Both the position numbers and the translations under genes were made by a program. Of a DNA stretch of 64,000 nucleotides, positions 39,284 through 50,956 are shown piece by piece. Positions within the stretch are counted from its first letter, which is position 1. Each line of letters opens with the position of its first letter. The stretch is from Taiwanofungus camphoratus (Eukaryota; Basidiomycota; Agaricomycetes; Polyporales; Taiwanofungaceae). The notes beneath the pieces are model-generated. The model worked only from the letters and a program-made list of their open reading frames with translations, searched no databases and was not told the origin of the DNA. Location: NCBI GenBank assembly GCA_003999685.1, contig CP021226.1, positions 1,922,001 through 1,986,000 of the forward strand, given 5' to 3'.

Positions 39284-40880
39284 TCAAGCGACTTCCTCAT
39301 CAACTTTATCCGTTTGTAATCCGTATACAAGGCCCAGAGCGACCCGTGCCGCCGCTTTCCTCCTCTCGTCTTCATCAGCCATGCCCGAAATTTCTTCCTT
39401 CATGCCCTGCAGCGCGCTCAGCACGCGTGAGAGATCGAACGCTGCTGGCTCGAAGTCGTCATCGTCGTCGCGATGCTCGAAAGAATGAAGGTCCACATCG
39501 GTAGAGTCAGTGCTGGACAAAGATTGGTCGGAATTCGACAGCGCAGAAATGTGCGCGGCAGGTACTGGGCTTGGGAAGCCAAAGATACACCGAAATGTTT
39601 CAGCTATCTCGGTACGAGAAGGCAGGTCTGGATCGTTATCGTCTTCATCTGGGCCGCTCATGAAGAATTCTCCTTCAGCGATGTCGGACACCGAAGCCAG
39701 AGAACGATATGAGGCGCCTGTGTGCATGGGCCTTAGGCTGTCTGTTCCATATGGCGCTGTTGGCAGATGCGGCCACGGTGCAGAAACGAAGTCAGCGAAG
39801 TCGTCATCAAATCGCAGCCCGTGGGCCTTTCTCTCGTCATCTGCTGGCGTTAAAATAGTCGTCGGGATATCTTGCCATCTGGCCGACGCAGGCTCTCGAT
39901 CGCTGGTTACCCAAGCCTGTGCATCTTCTACTTCCCGCTTCCCGTCCTCCTCCTCCAGCCACCGTTCAAGTTGTTCCATTTCCCTTTGCATTCGGCTCTT
40001 TTTCATGTCTGCGTTTGAATGCAATTCTTCCGAGAAGCCACTAGTATCGACGTTGTCTGAGATAAGAGCACGTAGACCATCGTCCTCTTCTTCTTCCCTT
40101 GCCCAGCCAAGCAGCTCGCGAGCTCGGCTCTTGCGGTTGCGAGTTGAGTCAGTTTGAACCATAGATGGCCACATGATCGTGCTAAGCGCGTCGATGACAC
40201 GCGGGAGGCCGGGAATACCTACGGCACAGAATTATGTGAGACATTCATGTGCAGGATAGTCGGATCGTGCGGAGCTAGTCTACCTGTGTCTTCGTCATCA
40301 GAGTGCCTGTCGTCGTCTTGAGTCGGTGTTCGGTGGTCCCGATCACCCTCTATGAATTCAAATCCATGGGAGGACAAGAATTCATCCAGACCGTCCTCAT
40401 CATCAGGTGTGGAAGCAGTGCCTCCAAGTCTCACCGCGAGTGACACCTCCAGCTCCTGATCTTCGAGACTTTTAGAAATGTCCGGAATATGTTCCTTGAA
40501 GGACTGCGACAGACGGTATGACTTGAGGACACCTCTTAGCCATAACTAAACACGCGCACCTCTCCATGCTTCCATACATAAATAACAGCAGGCACACCAA
40601 TTGCATAGCGCGCTTTGAACTCTTGGAAAACTAGAGCCTCAAAGTGTACCTCTGCGGTGTAGTATTTATTCACGATCGTCCACGGAGTGGTGATGCTCGC
40701 AGCATCCAACGAGAGAATGTCAAAAGTGCGATTGGCAGAAAGCGCCTTTATGCCTGAGCGGTGCGTCGGGGAAAGTCATTGACATCTGTAACCAACGCGA
40801 AACATACGTTGTACGAACTGTTGGGCTTGCTCGATGGTCGAGGAAATCACGAGGATTCTGCAACCTGCCGCATCTGACAT
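39284..40880 (-). CDS. Alpha/gamma-adaptin-binding protein p34 (AAGAB/Irc6 family)
   Basis: Members help assemble AP-1/AP-2 clathrin adaptor complexes in the cytosol. The first exon starts at 40880 and gives MSDAAGCRILVISSTIEQAQ, the beginning of the small-GTPase-like N-domain. This continues IKALSANRTFDILSLDAASI and YAIGVPAVIYVWKHG. A long acidic linker (DDEDGLDEFLSSHGFEFIEG) leads to the helical C-half, with SRMQREMEQLERWLEEE and the family's conserved C-terminal helix RRKAAARVALGLVYGL, ending DEEVA. Introns are small; the first splits the codon of R in VQR/IKA. No GTPase catalytic motifs are expected in this pseudo-GTPase domain. Confidence 0.85.
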
Positions 40881-41594
40881 GCTGTGGCGCGTGGACTATG
40901 GTTTAGAGTATAGCAACGCGCAGATTCGACGTCCAACAAATGAAGTGACCAAACGGGTCGATTGGAATTAGGGCACTTGGAAGTTGAGACTTGCCGTCCA
41001 AGTGGACCCAACTTGGAGGCAGTGTCGGCACACCGTCAAAGCTTCAACGGCGATCAGATGATCCTGTCCAATAAGGCATCACGTGGTTTTGGTTCTTGTG
41101 CAACACAGTCAAAAGCAACTGAAACCGGGAACACGCTGCAAATTCGAACTTAACAAGCTTGTAATGTAATGTCGCCCGTAAAGTATGACAATTGGCGTCT
41201 GCTAGACCTCTGTGGTCGACATAAATGCTTGTCTAGGCGCGTCAGTATATGGCCTCCGTGTTTGGGTAAGATGGAACACATGCAAAAGTATATCGAAGTC
41301 GTTGAAATGTCCTCTGCCGCTCACCGGAAATTTTGGAACGCAGCAGGAGGATTGTGCAGACTTCGAGCTTCAGCGCATCCAGTATCCCCTCCCGTCAAAC
41401 TCGGCTCGAATCAGGACCTTCAGGTACATAATGAAACTGTCAGGATGATAATGTCAAATCGGCGACCTTATCATAAATAGTCTGGCCGATGGACATAAAA
41501 CTTTGGCCCCGAACATCGTTCGCCAGATACACCATCATTATTTCGCCTTTTCTTCGAAAGACTTATTCTTAGACATTTTTACCAATCTCCCCCC
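40881..41594. other. Intergenic stretch
   Basis: About 0.7 kb upstream of the p34-like gene; no supported gene or repeat. Confidence 0.5.
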
Positions 41595-43330
41595 ATGAAC
41601 GCTCTGATAAAGGGTGAGATGTCCCCCCTACGGTCAACTCAGGTATGCATTTAGCCTCATGCCGAGCTAACGGAAATCTCGAAACAGCCTCGACGAACGG
41701 TTTCTCGTCGCAGACTTCTCCAGTGCCTGTCCGACATATGTTCTGTTCACGACGGTCATGTACAGCCTTCCTGCTACATTATTCCCCAAGAGCATGAATG
41801 GCTCAAAGGTTTGTTGTCTGATTAGTGGGGACCACCTCAAACAATTGAACGTTTCCTACCACAGCCGATCATTCTTGCATTTGGTTATGTTTTCGACTTT
41901 GCTCTTGTGTGTCCCTAGAGATTTATCAAATTATCTATTGCTGGTTGGCTAATTCAGTGCATAAGACGCTAGACTCTGGCCGTCTATTTACTTACATTGA
42001 TAATTGCTTAGGCAGCACCGAAGTCATCTACTGGAGACCCGAATGTAAGTAACTAATGAAATCCTTAGTTGATCCTGTGATTGATACCTCTTAGCATCAG
42101 TTTTCCTAGCTTGTAAGTCACACCAGTCGCTTCTAGACCTTACCGATTCACAGAATACTATTCAATGTCACATTCAGGTCAGGTCATCGAGGTTGGCCTA
42201 TTAATCTCAATCATTGGACCTTGCATTACTAAAGGTATCATGTTACAGTCTAATCATCGTGTCCTTGGAGCTATCCACAGTGCGAAGAGCCGACGCTCTC
42301 ATCTCCCGCCCGCAAGCACTTCCACTCAAGCTGTTTTGTGCTTTAACTCACATCCATACGCCCGAGCAGACTCGTTGGAAGAAGATACGAAATGATACTA
42401 GTCTCTTCTATAGCTATTGTGTTAGCTTCGGTGGTGATAATTCTCTCGGCGTTCAATACCCAAGGAAATACAATACCGTTCATGATTCATAACGTATGGC
42501 TCCCGTTTACCTTTGCTGCTGGCTGTGCTTGTTTTGTTGCTGTCGTGGTGAGTGTTGTAATCTATGGCCTCTCATTCACCCGTGGATCCCATGATTACAT
42601 CGCTTTGCTGTCAACAGGCCCAGACTGGTCGCAACGATCATAACAACTTGTGCAACAAGCTCATCAAAGGTGGTTCTATATCGTGTTATTTCCTGTGTTA
42701 TTACTATGCACCCGGAAAACGGATTGAATACTCACTCTGGTCTAGGTTTACTAGCCAGCAATTTTGCAGTAAACATTGGAATGGCGGTCAATGTCACGTC
42801 ATATATCCCTCTTCACGCCTGACCTCAGGCCTGTTACAAAGCCATCTGTCGTGTCAGTGGCTTACATTGGGCGTCTCTTCCCTACTGAAAGTCGTACGGG
42901 AGCCTGGTCATCTATACGATGCTGACAAAGAGCTATATGCTCGCATTGACGCTGCTCCTTAGCATGAATCGCGACTCGGAGAATTTGTCATCGGAACACG
43001 TAATATTTTGTTCGCTGCAGAGTTCAACCCTCGGGGGAGAGGAGTATGACTTCTTGAGACACCTCAAGGTAAATTGTGCACCTTGTTTGGGTACGTGCTA
43101 ATGCTCATTTATGTGTGGCTCAGGAAGCGGGTCTCGTCTGAGTGTAATGCGGTCCCGATGGTTCTCGACGATGCTAAGTGAGCAAGCATTAATCTCCGTG
43201 AGATCGGCAGAAAGTACCTTGAGAAAGTACCAGGAAATGTGGGTCGGGGTACTTGACAGATCAACTTGGCATTCGCAACACACGCATCCTTCTTGATGAC
43301 TCAGCTTCCCATCTCGAATTCGAGCCCATC
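41595..43330 (+). pseudogene. Eroded multi-pass membrane-protein gene
   Basis: Segments that look coding occur in order on the plus strand but in changing frames. They are VLFTTVMYSLPATLFPKSMN (about 41.75 kb), TEVIYWRPE (42.03 kb), VGLLISIIGPCITKG (42.2 kb), ALTHIHTPEQTRWKKIRN (42.35 kb), a TM helix ILVSSIAIVLASVVIILSAF, HNVWLPFTFAAGCACFVAVV (42.5 kb), ASNFAVNIGMAVNVTSYI (42.77 kb) and YMLALTLLLSMNRDSENLSSEH (42.93-42.99 kb). Between KKIRN and ILVSS the frame shifts without any splice site, and several other joins lack GT-AG ends. Hydrophobic spacing suggests at least four TM helices. I do not recognise the family. A real, heavily spliced gene is possible, but decay is more likely. Confidence 0.45.
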
Positions 43331-43619
43331 CAAAGCAGTTGTACAATTATTCCTATGTGAAGTCTGTTATTGCTTTAGACTCGTGGTTGCCAATATATGT
43401 ACATTATGATCACGTAAGTACAGCTGCCTTTGGATACTTTAGCATTTACAGGAAGTCGATGAAGTTGCGTGATGGAGCTCCGAAAGCACGACAGTGTTTT
43501 CCACCCAGGCCGGTGGCACGCGCATGACCCAAGATCAATTATGCCCGAGGATGGCGTTATGTGCGCGGTTCTCGCTGACTGAGCAAAGTACTTTACTGAT
43601 CCAGGTCTACATGGAGACA

Positions 43620-43625
43620 TATAAA
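43620..43625 (+). promoter_or_regulatory. TATA box of first AsaB-like gene
   Basis: TATAAA, 60 nt before the ATG at 43685; the right place and sequence for a fungal core promoter. Confidence 0.6.
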
Positions 43626-43684
43626 GAGCAAGCAAGACCGGACTGACATCACCAATAGTCTTTCATCGCTTGCATATTCAGGTC

Positions 43685-44644
43685 ATGGCTACAGCTCAAG
43701 TGCTCGTTCCTCACGACATTCCAACCACACTCAACTACTATGCCCCTGTAGGCGAGGAAGCGCCGTACCAGTATGTCAATGACCCTCCCGAGGGAAAGCC
43801 GCAAACCAACATCGGCTCCGATCCTCACCCTGTTGTGATCCATGATGCACGCGGAAAGGAATCAAGTGTCTCCTTGGACACATCCGGATTCCAGTTCGTC
43901 AGACACGTCAGCGCGGAGAAGGAGTTCGAGGATGAGGGGGCAATCAAGACGACGTATTATAAGGAGGTTGAGGATCTCTTGAAGAAAGAAGCCGGGGCCA
44001 AACGCATTTTCATTTTCGATCACACTATTAGGTCAGCTTACAAGCCTGCTCGATGTAGATGCAAATGTAACCTTCACACAGACGCAAGCCAGTTGACCAG
44101 CGCAATGGAAAGCAGCCCAGTGGTCCTAAGGCGCCCCTTCGGGGACCAGTGGTGGGTTGCTTGGTTAATCCAGCTTGTCCGTATCTGAAAGCTTTCGCAG
44201 GAACGTGTCCATATCGACCAGACATTTGACGCGGCAGTAAAACGCGTCCACTACCATCTGGGAGACGAGGCCGAAGAGCTTCTCAAGGGCCGCGTGCGAA
44301 TAATCAATGTATGGCGTCCTATCAGGAATCCTGTTGCACACAAGCCGCTTGCCGTTTCCGATTGGCGCTATCTTGATACTGCTCACGACCTCGTTCCCGT
44401 GCGCTTCATCTGCCCTCACCGTGAAGGAAGTACCTTCAGCGTGCGATACAATCCCAACCACCAGTGGTACTACCTTTCGAACCAGACGCCTGACGAGGTC
44501 ATTCTCATCAAGTGCTACGATTCGGAGGTGGACAGGGCCAGGCTGACGCCACACTCAGCATTCCTTGATGCGACAAGCTCGCCCGAAGCACCTCATAGAG
44601 AGTCGATTGAAGTTCGATGCCTCGTATTCTCCGACCGCGAGTGA
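43685..44644 (+). CDS. AsaB/CmcJ-like hydroxylase/desaturase, copy 1
   Basis: A member of the fungal family containing aspergillic-acid AsaB and CmcJ, probable non-haem Fe(II)/2-oxoglutarate-type oxygenases of secondary metabolism. Three exons (43685-44031, about 44085-44150, 44201-44644) give about 285 residues. It starts MATAQVLVPHDIPTTLNYYA and continues VVIHDARGKESSVSLDTSGF and AGAKRIFIFDHTIR. The probable metal-binding HxD lies in VHIDQTF, NVWRPIRNPVAHKPLAVSDW follows, then YNPNHQWYYLSNQTPDE, and the likely distal His and Arg in PHRESIEVR. The middle exon codes only a short basic linker. The neighbour at 45454 is a close copy with the same exon structure. The substrate cannot be predicted; no NRPS, PKS or terpene synthase lies in the window. 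Confidence 0.9.
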
Positions 44645-45453
44645 GGGCCCTAGATACAGAAACATGGTCAATGGATGGGCATTTTTGAATCAGTCTCGTG
44701 TAGTTGTATCGTAACGTTTTGTATACCTACTTTCTTTGCACGCTAGATGCGAAATTGCGTCAGTCGTCGGAACGCTTTCTAGGCATGCCCTGCACCTATT
44801 CGTAAACATAGTCAAGGTCGATTTGAACCAGAGAAACTGTGAGATTATTGACTAATCCATTCCTTGAGATAATATGAAAACACAGTTAGTCAATAACGTG
44901 CATCCAATATCACCTTTCGATCGCTTTGTGGTAGACTTTGCACGGACGGCTGCTTAAAGGCTTCATACAATGCTCGAAATGGACTCTGACAGGCAGCATA
45001 CCAAATGCGAATTAGGTCTGAATTCCACCAAAAGAAGTTCCACAAATCACGATCCATACTTCTTCGGTGCACTCACGAACAGATTGAGTTCGTGATAGTG
45101 GAATTCGGCCGACTGTGGAACAAAATCACGTCGTCACGGCACCCTTTGTATATAGGTACTTGCTTGAGCGTTCAAAGGAAATCGATGACGAGGTTCGAGT
45201 TCCGTGAAGGTGCTTCGAAAGCCACCGGTCCGCGCATGACCCAGGATCAATCTCCCTCGGGGTATTTCTAATCTGGCTTGGATTCTGGCTGACTGAGCAG
45301 AGGCGTAGATCTGGCTGACTGAGCAAATGCGAAGCTCACCAAATCAAGTCAATGGTGAGATATATAAGACCTGGGGTGGGGAAAGCAGGGCGGCGTTGAC
45401 ATCACTGATACATTCCAAGTTACCATTTGCAAGTACAAAGTCATTCCCTGACC
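44645..45453. other. Spacer within the tandem pair, with duplicated promoter sequence
   Basis: Holds an 11-bp perfect inverted repeat (TTATTGACTAA at 44845-44855, TTAGTCAATAA at 44886-44896). From about 45207 on it holds a stretch resembling the upstream region of copy 1 (see findings), then TATATAAG at 45361-45368. No gene. Confidence 0.6.
45361..45368 (+). promoter_or_regulatory. TATA box of second AsaB-like gene
   Basis: TATATAAG, about 86-93 nt before the ATG at 45454. Confidence 0.55.
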
Positions 45454-46405
45454 ATGGCCACAGCTCAGATACTTGTTCCTCATGACGTTCGAACCACTCT
45501 CAATTACTATGCTCCCATAGGAGAGGAAGTCCCGTACCAGTATGTATCGGAGCCTCCCGAGGGGAAGGCGCAGAACAACCTTGGAACGGACGTTCATCCT
45601 GTCGTTATCCACGATGCGCGTGGAAAAGAAGCGTCGGTCTCACTAGACACGACTGGCTTCCAGTTTGTCAAACACGTCAGTGCGGAGAAGGAGTTCGTGG
45701 ACGAGGAAGCCATTCAATCAGCATATTACAAGGAGGTGGAAGATATTTTGAAGAAGGAAGCCGGGGCCAAACGCGTATTCATTTTCGACCATACAATTAG
45801 GTCAGCTCACTTGTGTGCCCGTTGCGTGCCCCGATTGTAATACGACCGTGACAGACGCAAGCCTATCGATCAGCGCGATCCGAAGTCCCTCCTTCGTGGT
45901 CCAGTCGTGAGTGGCCCCACTACATTAATGCCTGTAGACAATATCCTGACGCTTGTATCAGGAGCGTGTCCATATTGACCAAACTTTCGACGCGGCCGTC
46001 AAGCGTGTCCACCATCATCTCGGCGACGAGGCCGAAGAGCTGCTGAAAGGGCGCGTGCGCATCATCAACGTTTGGCGCCCCATAAAGAATCCAGTCGCAC
46101 ACAAACCACTGGCCGTGTCCGACTGGCGTTACCTCGACGCTGGGCATGACCTCGTGCCCGTCCGCCACATCTACCCTGATCGCGAAGGAAGCACATTCAG
46201 CGTGCGCTACAACCCCAACCACCAGTGGTACTATCTCTCGAGTCAGACACCTGACGAGGTTACACTTATCAAGTGCTACGATTCGGAGGTGGACAGGGCT
46301 AGGTTGACTGCTCATACGGCGTTCCTTGATGCAACGAGCCCGCCCGAGGCACCTCATAGGGAGTCTATTGAAGTTCGGTGCCTTGTCTTCTCGGACCGCG
46401 AGTGA
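45454..46405 (+). CDS. AsaB/CmcJ-like hydroxylase/desaturase, copy 2
   Basis: Tandem paralogue of the gene at 43685, same three-exon structure and the same intron after HTIR. It starts MATAQILVPHDVRTTLNYYA. The last exon is nearly identical to copy 1 at protein level: HIDQTFDAAVKRVHHHLGDE, AHKPLAVSDWRYLD, YNPNHQWYYLSSQTPDE and PHRESIEVRCLVFSDRE. All presumed active-site residues are kept in both copies, so both look functional. The short middle exon differs most (KPIDQRDPKSLLRGPV against KPVDQRNGKQPSGPKAPLRG). Copy 2 reads YPDREGSTFSV where copy 1 has CPHREGSTFSV. A duplication without obvious loss suggests recent origin or a retained dose effect. Confidence 0.9.
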
Positions 46406-46709
46406 GGTGTCCTGGATGATCACTTTATGTGAATGTGAAGTAACGGAATCAGTGCAGTAGTATCAGTGTGTTATATGTGCTTACCATCTCATACACGATG
46501 TAAATTAGATATGAAATTGGATCAATGATCAAGAGTCTTAGAGCATGCACCGGGTCCCGAAACCTTGATGCGCTGAGGATATTTCCAAAGCTACCAATAC
46601 TCATTCTTTAAACGGACTGAACTTCCAGATGATATAACTAGAAAAACACGGCTGACAGTTAGTGAAGACAATACACGCGCGTTCCAAAACCACAATAATG
46701 CTACAACTA
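46406..46709. other. Short intergenic gap, convergent
   Basis: 304 bp between the ends of copy 2 and LIA1; presumed 3' UTRs. Confidence 0.6.
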
Positions 46710-48105
46710 TCATGCACCAACAGCTTCTAATTGACTCGCAGTGGCCGAGCTATCCAGCCCATTAGCATACTGGAACTCGCCCGAGTTTTCGTACTATAAT
46801 GGCGGGTTAACCAGCATTTCGTAGAATGGATACGCAGTGGACTACATACCTCCCACATATCTATGGCGACCTGGCAGCTTTCCCGTACAACTCGCGGCGC
46901 ATCGGGTCTCTGCATCCATTCCTTGAGATACGGAAGCACCTCCGGAGTGGCTATTCCCCCGAGTGCTTCGGCAGCTTCATGTCGCACCATGTCGGACTCC
47001 TGAGGATTTTGAAGAACAGCGAGAAGAGCGGGGACGGAGTGAGTGGAAAGGAGCTGCCCAAAGACGAATGCGATCTCGTGCCTGCATCAAGGTGAATCAA
47101 GGTGAGGTACGGATCCTTACTGCAATGATAAGTTTATAGAAGCGTACTTGAAGAGCGCGCTGTCGTCCGTGAAGCCGGCCGCGAGGGCGTCGACTGCAGC
47201 TGGTGTGCCAATATTGCGCAGCGCAAACATCGCCCGGTATCGTTCGAACAAGGGTCTGTTTGTGTCTAGTAAAGTTCTTCGGAGATTGACAATACTCGAC
47301 TCAGATGAGTCTTCTAGAGCAGTCTTTCCAGAAAGGAGACGGGACGAGGGGGGCGCAGGATCAATTGATGTGTATGCCCTGCAGACATGGAAGAATCAGT
47401 CAGTAAATGTTGGATAGAATGTGTCATTCGTTCTGCAATACGTACTGATCTGTTGATGAGCTGGCGGCGCGCCAATGTTTGCGCCCTTCGTCCGAGTTGT
47501 CCCAATCGATTTTAGCCAGGGCAATTTCACACGTCTCTCTAACGCTCCTCTCTGGATCGGAAAGATACCTTTGTAGAACTGGTACGGAGGAACGCGAAGA
47601 GATGGCGCCCATCGCTTCTGCCGCCTACAGTCGCGTAAAACAATGTCGGGCATCGATCAGAAGCAGTGGACGACGAGAACTCTCGTAAGGTGTCTGGACA
47701 GAAAATTATGAAAGTGGAAGGACTTACGAACCTCATGCCGCACCATCGGATCCTCCTTCTCGTCTGAGAGGACGGACTCGAGTACGGGAAGAGCGCATGT
47801 TCTCTTCATCTGCCCCAGGCAATAGGCTAGCTCGTGCTTCAGGAGGGCACTTTCATCCGAGAATCCTATAGAGAAGTACGAAAATAATGAAAATTTATTA
47901 GAAACGAAGCTCGTGAACGAGACAGGGCTTTATCGAAAAACACACCTTTCGAGATGATCCTGACAGCTTCATCGCTCTTCAATGCTTTCAACGTGAACAG
48001 CGCTCTAAACCTATTATGTAGTGGTACATTTCCAGCGGTGTTGAGCAAGGCGGTCTCGAGCGCTGAGAGCGTCGAGGAGGGGACACCGGGTGCTTCAGCC
48101 ACCAT
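46710..48105 (-). CDS. LIA1: Deoxyhypusine hydroxylase (HEAT-repeat di-iron enzyme)
   Basis: Catalyses the last step of hypusine formation on eIF5A (EC 1.14.99.29). Start ATG 48105-48103 ([20 protein letters not shown]). The eight-HEAT-repeat structure is plain, and all four His-Glu metal-binding motifs are present: [39 protein letters not shown] and [13 protein letters not shown]. The two halves mirror each other, with similar internal helices (LPVLESVL and VPALLAVLQ), and a Ser-rich linker ([11 protein letters not shown]) lies between them. About five exons; the last intron splits DMWE/YENSGEF and the tail is [17 protein letters not shown] then TGA. Nearby MRT4 is transcribed from the same 202-bp region in the opposite direction. 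Confidence 0.95.
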
Positions 48106-48307
48106 GGGAACTTGAAGATGGAAATCTAAGAACAAGAAAGGAGATAAGATTGTACGGCAATTTTTTTGCGAGATTAGATCGGCTATTCCATCGCATCTTC
48201 ACAAACAGGAAATCGTGTCTGCCTGTAACGACTGCTGGATCGCTCAGAAAACTCGTGTTCTCCTCGATTTTGTCTCTGTTGTACTTTTTGTTTCTGAAGT
48301 TCGCAAA
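48106..48307. promoter_or_regulatory. Bidirectional promoter LIA1-MRT4
   Basis: Only 202 bp lie between the two start codons, so both genes must share or overlap control sequences. A homopolymer T run (about 8) occurs near 48160. Confidence 0.55.
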
Positions 48308-49262
48308 ATGCCAAAGTCAAAACGCGCCAAGCTTGGTGAGCACCGCTTCGATCTCCAGGAGGCGTAACGCTTGACATGAGAACGGATTTCAGTATCATTA
48401 ACGAAAGTCTCGAAGAAGACGAGGGAACAGAAAAATGCATTGCTGAAGGAGGTCTGTGTCATTTATATCTTGCGGCTTTTCGGTGCTCACCCTATCGCAG
48501 GTGCAAGATAACGCAGATAAATGGCAATATTGCTGGTTGTTTGAAGTGGGGAACATGCGAAATGCGCATCTCAAAACAGTGCGGAAACTTTGGAAAGAGT
48601 ATGTCTGTCCATTGCTACGTGTTGTAGGGCCACTTCTAACGAGATCTCAGTTCTGCACGGATGTTCTTCGGACGAGGGGCAGTGATGGCGAAAGCATTGG
48701 GCACAACACCAGAAGAGGAGTACCGTATGGGGCTACATAAGCTCGCCAAAGTGAGCGTGGATGTATTTACTGGGCTATTCACATGTTCAACCCTTTCCAG
48801 CAAATAAAAGGCCAGGTAGGGCTATTCTTCACCGACTCGCCACCCACGGAGGTCCTCGAGTGGTTCGCCGACTTCCAGCAGCCCGACTTTGCGCGCTCTG
48901 GAAACCGCGCCTCGCGCACGGTCGTCCTCCCCGCGGGGCCCGTCATGCAGGAGCACTCGACGCCGCCGGAGCCGTTCCCGCACAGCGAGGAGCCGCAGCT
49001 GCGCAAGCTGGGGCTGCGCACGCGCATGCAGCGCGGCGTGCCGACGCTGGACACGCCGCACACGGTGTGTGAGCAGGGCCGGGTGCTCACGCCGGAGCAG
49101 GCGCAGCTGCTGAAGCTCGTGGGTGTCAAGATGGTGAAGTTCAGGGTGGCGCTGAGGGCGCGGTGGGAGGCGGCGAGCGGGGAGGTGGTGCAGATTGAAG
49201 GGCAGGAGGTGGATCTGGGGGAGGCGGGCGAGGCTGGTGACGAGGGAGAGATGAGCGAGTAG
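48308..49262 (+). CDS. MRT4: mRNA turnover protein 4 homologue, ribosome assembly factor
   Basis: A nucleolar relative of ribosomal stalk protein P0 that holds the P0 site on pre-60S particles until export. Five exons. The first codes MPKSKRAKL, and the second, 42 nt or so, codes VSKKTREQKNALLKE. The third starts VQDNADKWQYCWLFEVGNMR, then SARMFFGRGAVMAKALG, and the last has QIKGQVGLFFTDSPPTEVLE and RTVVLPAGPVMQEH. The typical P0-like fold segments LDTPHTVCEQGRVLTPEQ and LLKLVGVKMVKFRVALRARW end the conserved part. An acidic tail follows, ending EMSE, stop TAG 49260-49262. The last exon is markedly GC-rich compared with the others. Confidence 0.93.
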
Positions 49263-50956
49263 GCCGGAGAGCGTTGTTTGGTATCCCTTGTTTGATCATG
49301 TTTCACTTCTGTGCTTGCACCGGTACTACTGTCTATCTTATTCTCATGCAGATTTTCGGATGTTATCGCTGTCGGATGATGAGGCCCTGAGGAAGCAAGA
49401 CACGGGCGACGATCGCCTGAAATGTCGGGGCTCTTGCAAGCACATCGCTCGGCTGGGGCGTACCTCGAGTTACACCACAATCCGGGCATTGCAGATCCTG
49501 TATGTCGCTTGGCGTACAGAGTCCGGCGATCCGTGCTTTCCGTCGGATTGCTGAAGGTCGTGACAACCAGGCGTATTCAGCAGTCAGGCGCCGTGATATA
49601 CATACATCAAGCGCGGTACGGAGTTTGAGATAGCCACAAGGCTCGGGTGCCTCCCACAGCACTTCCAAGCCATGGGGACATGATACATAAACAACAGGTC
49701 TCGTTCTGGGCTCAATGAGCGGATTCATGCCGCCGCAACTCGTCTTCCCGCATCCGCTGGCTAGTTAATGAGGTATTTACACGGGATATGCTCAGCATGC
49801 AAGCGACAGGTACATAAACCGCCGACGTCGCATCGTGATTTCTCCTCTTTCTCAGGATTTTAGCCGTCCACGGTTTCGTGGATTGATTCGCGACCTCCGA
49901 CGCGCCGCAACCGCTGGACGCACTGAGCATTCCACAAGAGTATTGAGTATTGATGGCTAAGGCACTACTCGCTGGTAGCCGCATGCTCATCGCCAATGTT
50001 CGCGGGAGCACTGCTTTCGGGCGTGGCACCTACTTTAGCTGCGAATCCAAGGACAAAGATGTGCAAATACAGCAGGATCAGCGGAAGTTGAACGCATCCG
50101 ATACTTCTGCTATCCAATACATTGCCGGTATGTGAATGAAAAGCCTATTTCAGCGTTACTGTCCATCCTTCGGTCAGAATCCGACCTGATTCCAACCGTT
50201 GCTTTGACAAGTACGAGGTTCATCACCGATCTGCTACTCTTCGGAATAGAGATCAAGTACAAGAACTCAAAGGTGAAGAAAGTTACGATTCTGTCGTGAC
50301 AGGCTCAGTGCTTATATGCATCTTTTGTAGCTCTCATTCTGATGAAGTGTAAACGAAGTTTTCTATCTGCTATCACGAATCCCTGGTGATTGTAGCGAGT
50401 CACAGGTGCATGCGAGGCATTTCTCTTACGACATCGTTCACAGATGTGCCATAGGCGGCTGCCGTTTCGCTATGGCTCTTTCCAATTCGACTGATCCATC
50501 CCACTCACAACACTCTACGGAACTTTCTTGCTTTCGGAAGCATTCCGAGAGCGGTGTGTGTCCTCCTCGAGCTCCCGTCGCTCGAACATGGTTCATAGTC
50601 ACGTCCGATGGTGTGCACAGCCGTGCGGGTATATTTCTACCTGCCACTTGTATTTTGCCATGCTGCTGTCTAATGCCGTTGTTTCTGCTCTAGCAGCTGA
50701 ATAGAATCGGGGTGTCACGATCGTTCGCCGCATATGTCAATCTCATTTCCTGATATAGTAACGTGACCCACTCAAGTTTACTCTCTGTCGGTCATCTGTA
50801 GTTGCTCTTCTGTCAACGTCTCCCCGATGATGATCGCCCTTATAAGCCAGAGACTTATGTTCGAGTTCATCCCGTCCCCTCCTCCCTTTCCTCGTCTCCT
50901 GTGACACCTTCAGCGATATCCGTTGGCGATTTCTTTTGCGAAATTTCGGAGCAACC
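49263..50956. other. 1.7-kb intergenic stretch
   Basis: Between MRT4 and the DUF6534 gene. Only short, unrelated open frames; no gene, RNA or transposon ends recognised. Confidence 0.55.

Noticed and set aside
43059-43072. 13-bp match (inverse) to a sequence near 39004
   Set aside because: GACACCTCAAGGT-type match is short and flanks differ; probably chance.
45180-45215. GGTTCGAGTTCC resembling a tRNA T-arm
   Set aside because: Stem bases do not complement each other; no cloverleaf.
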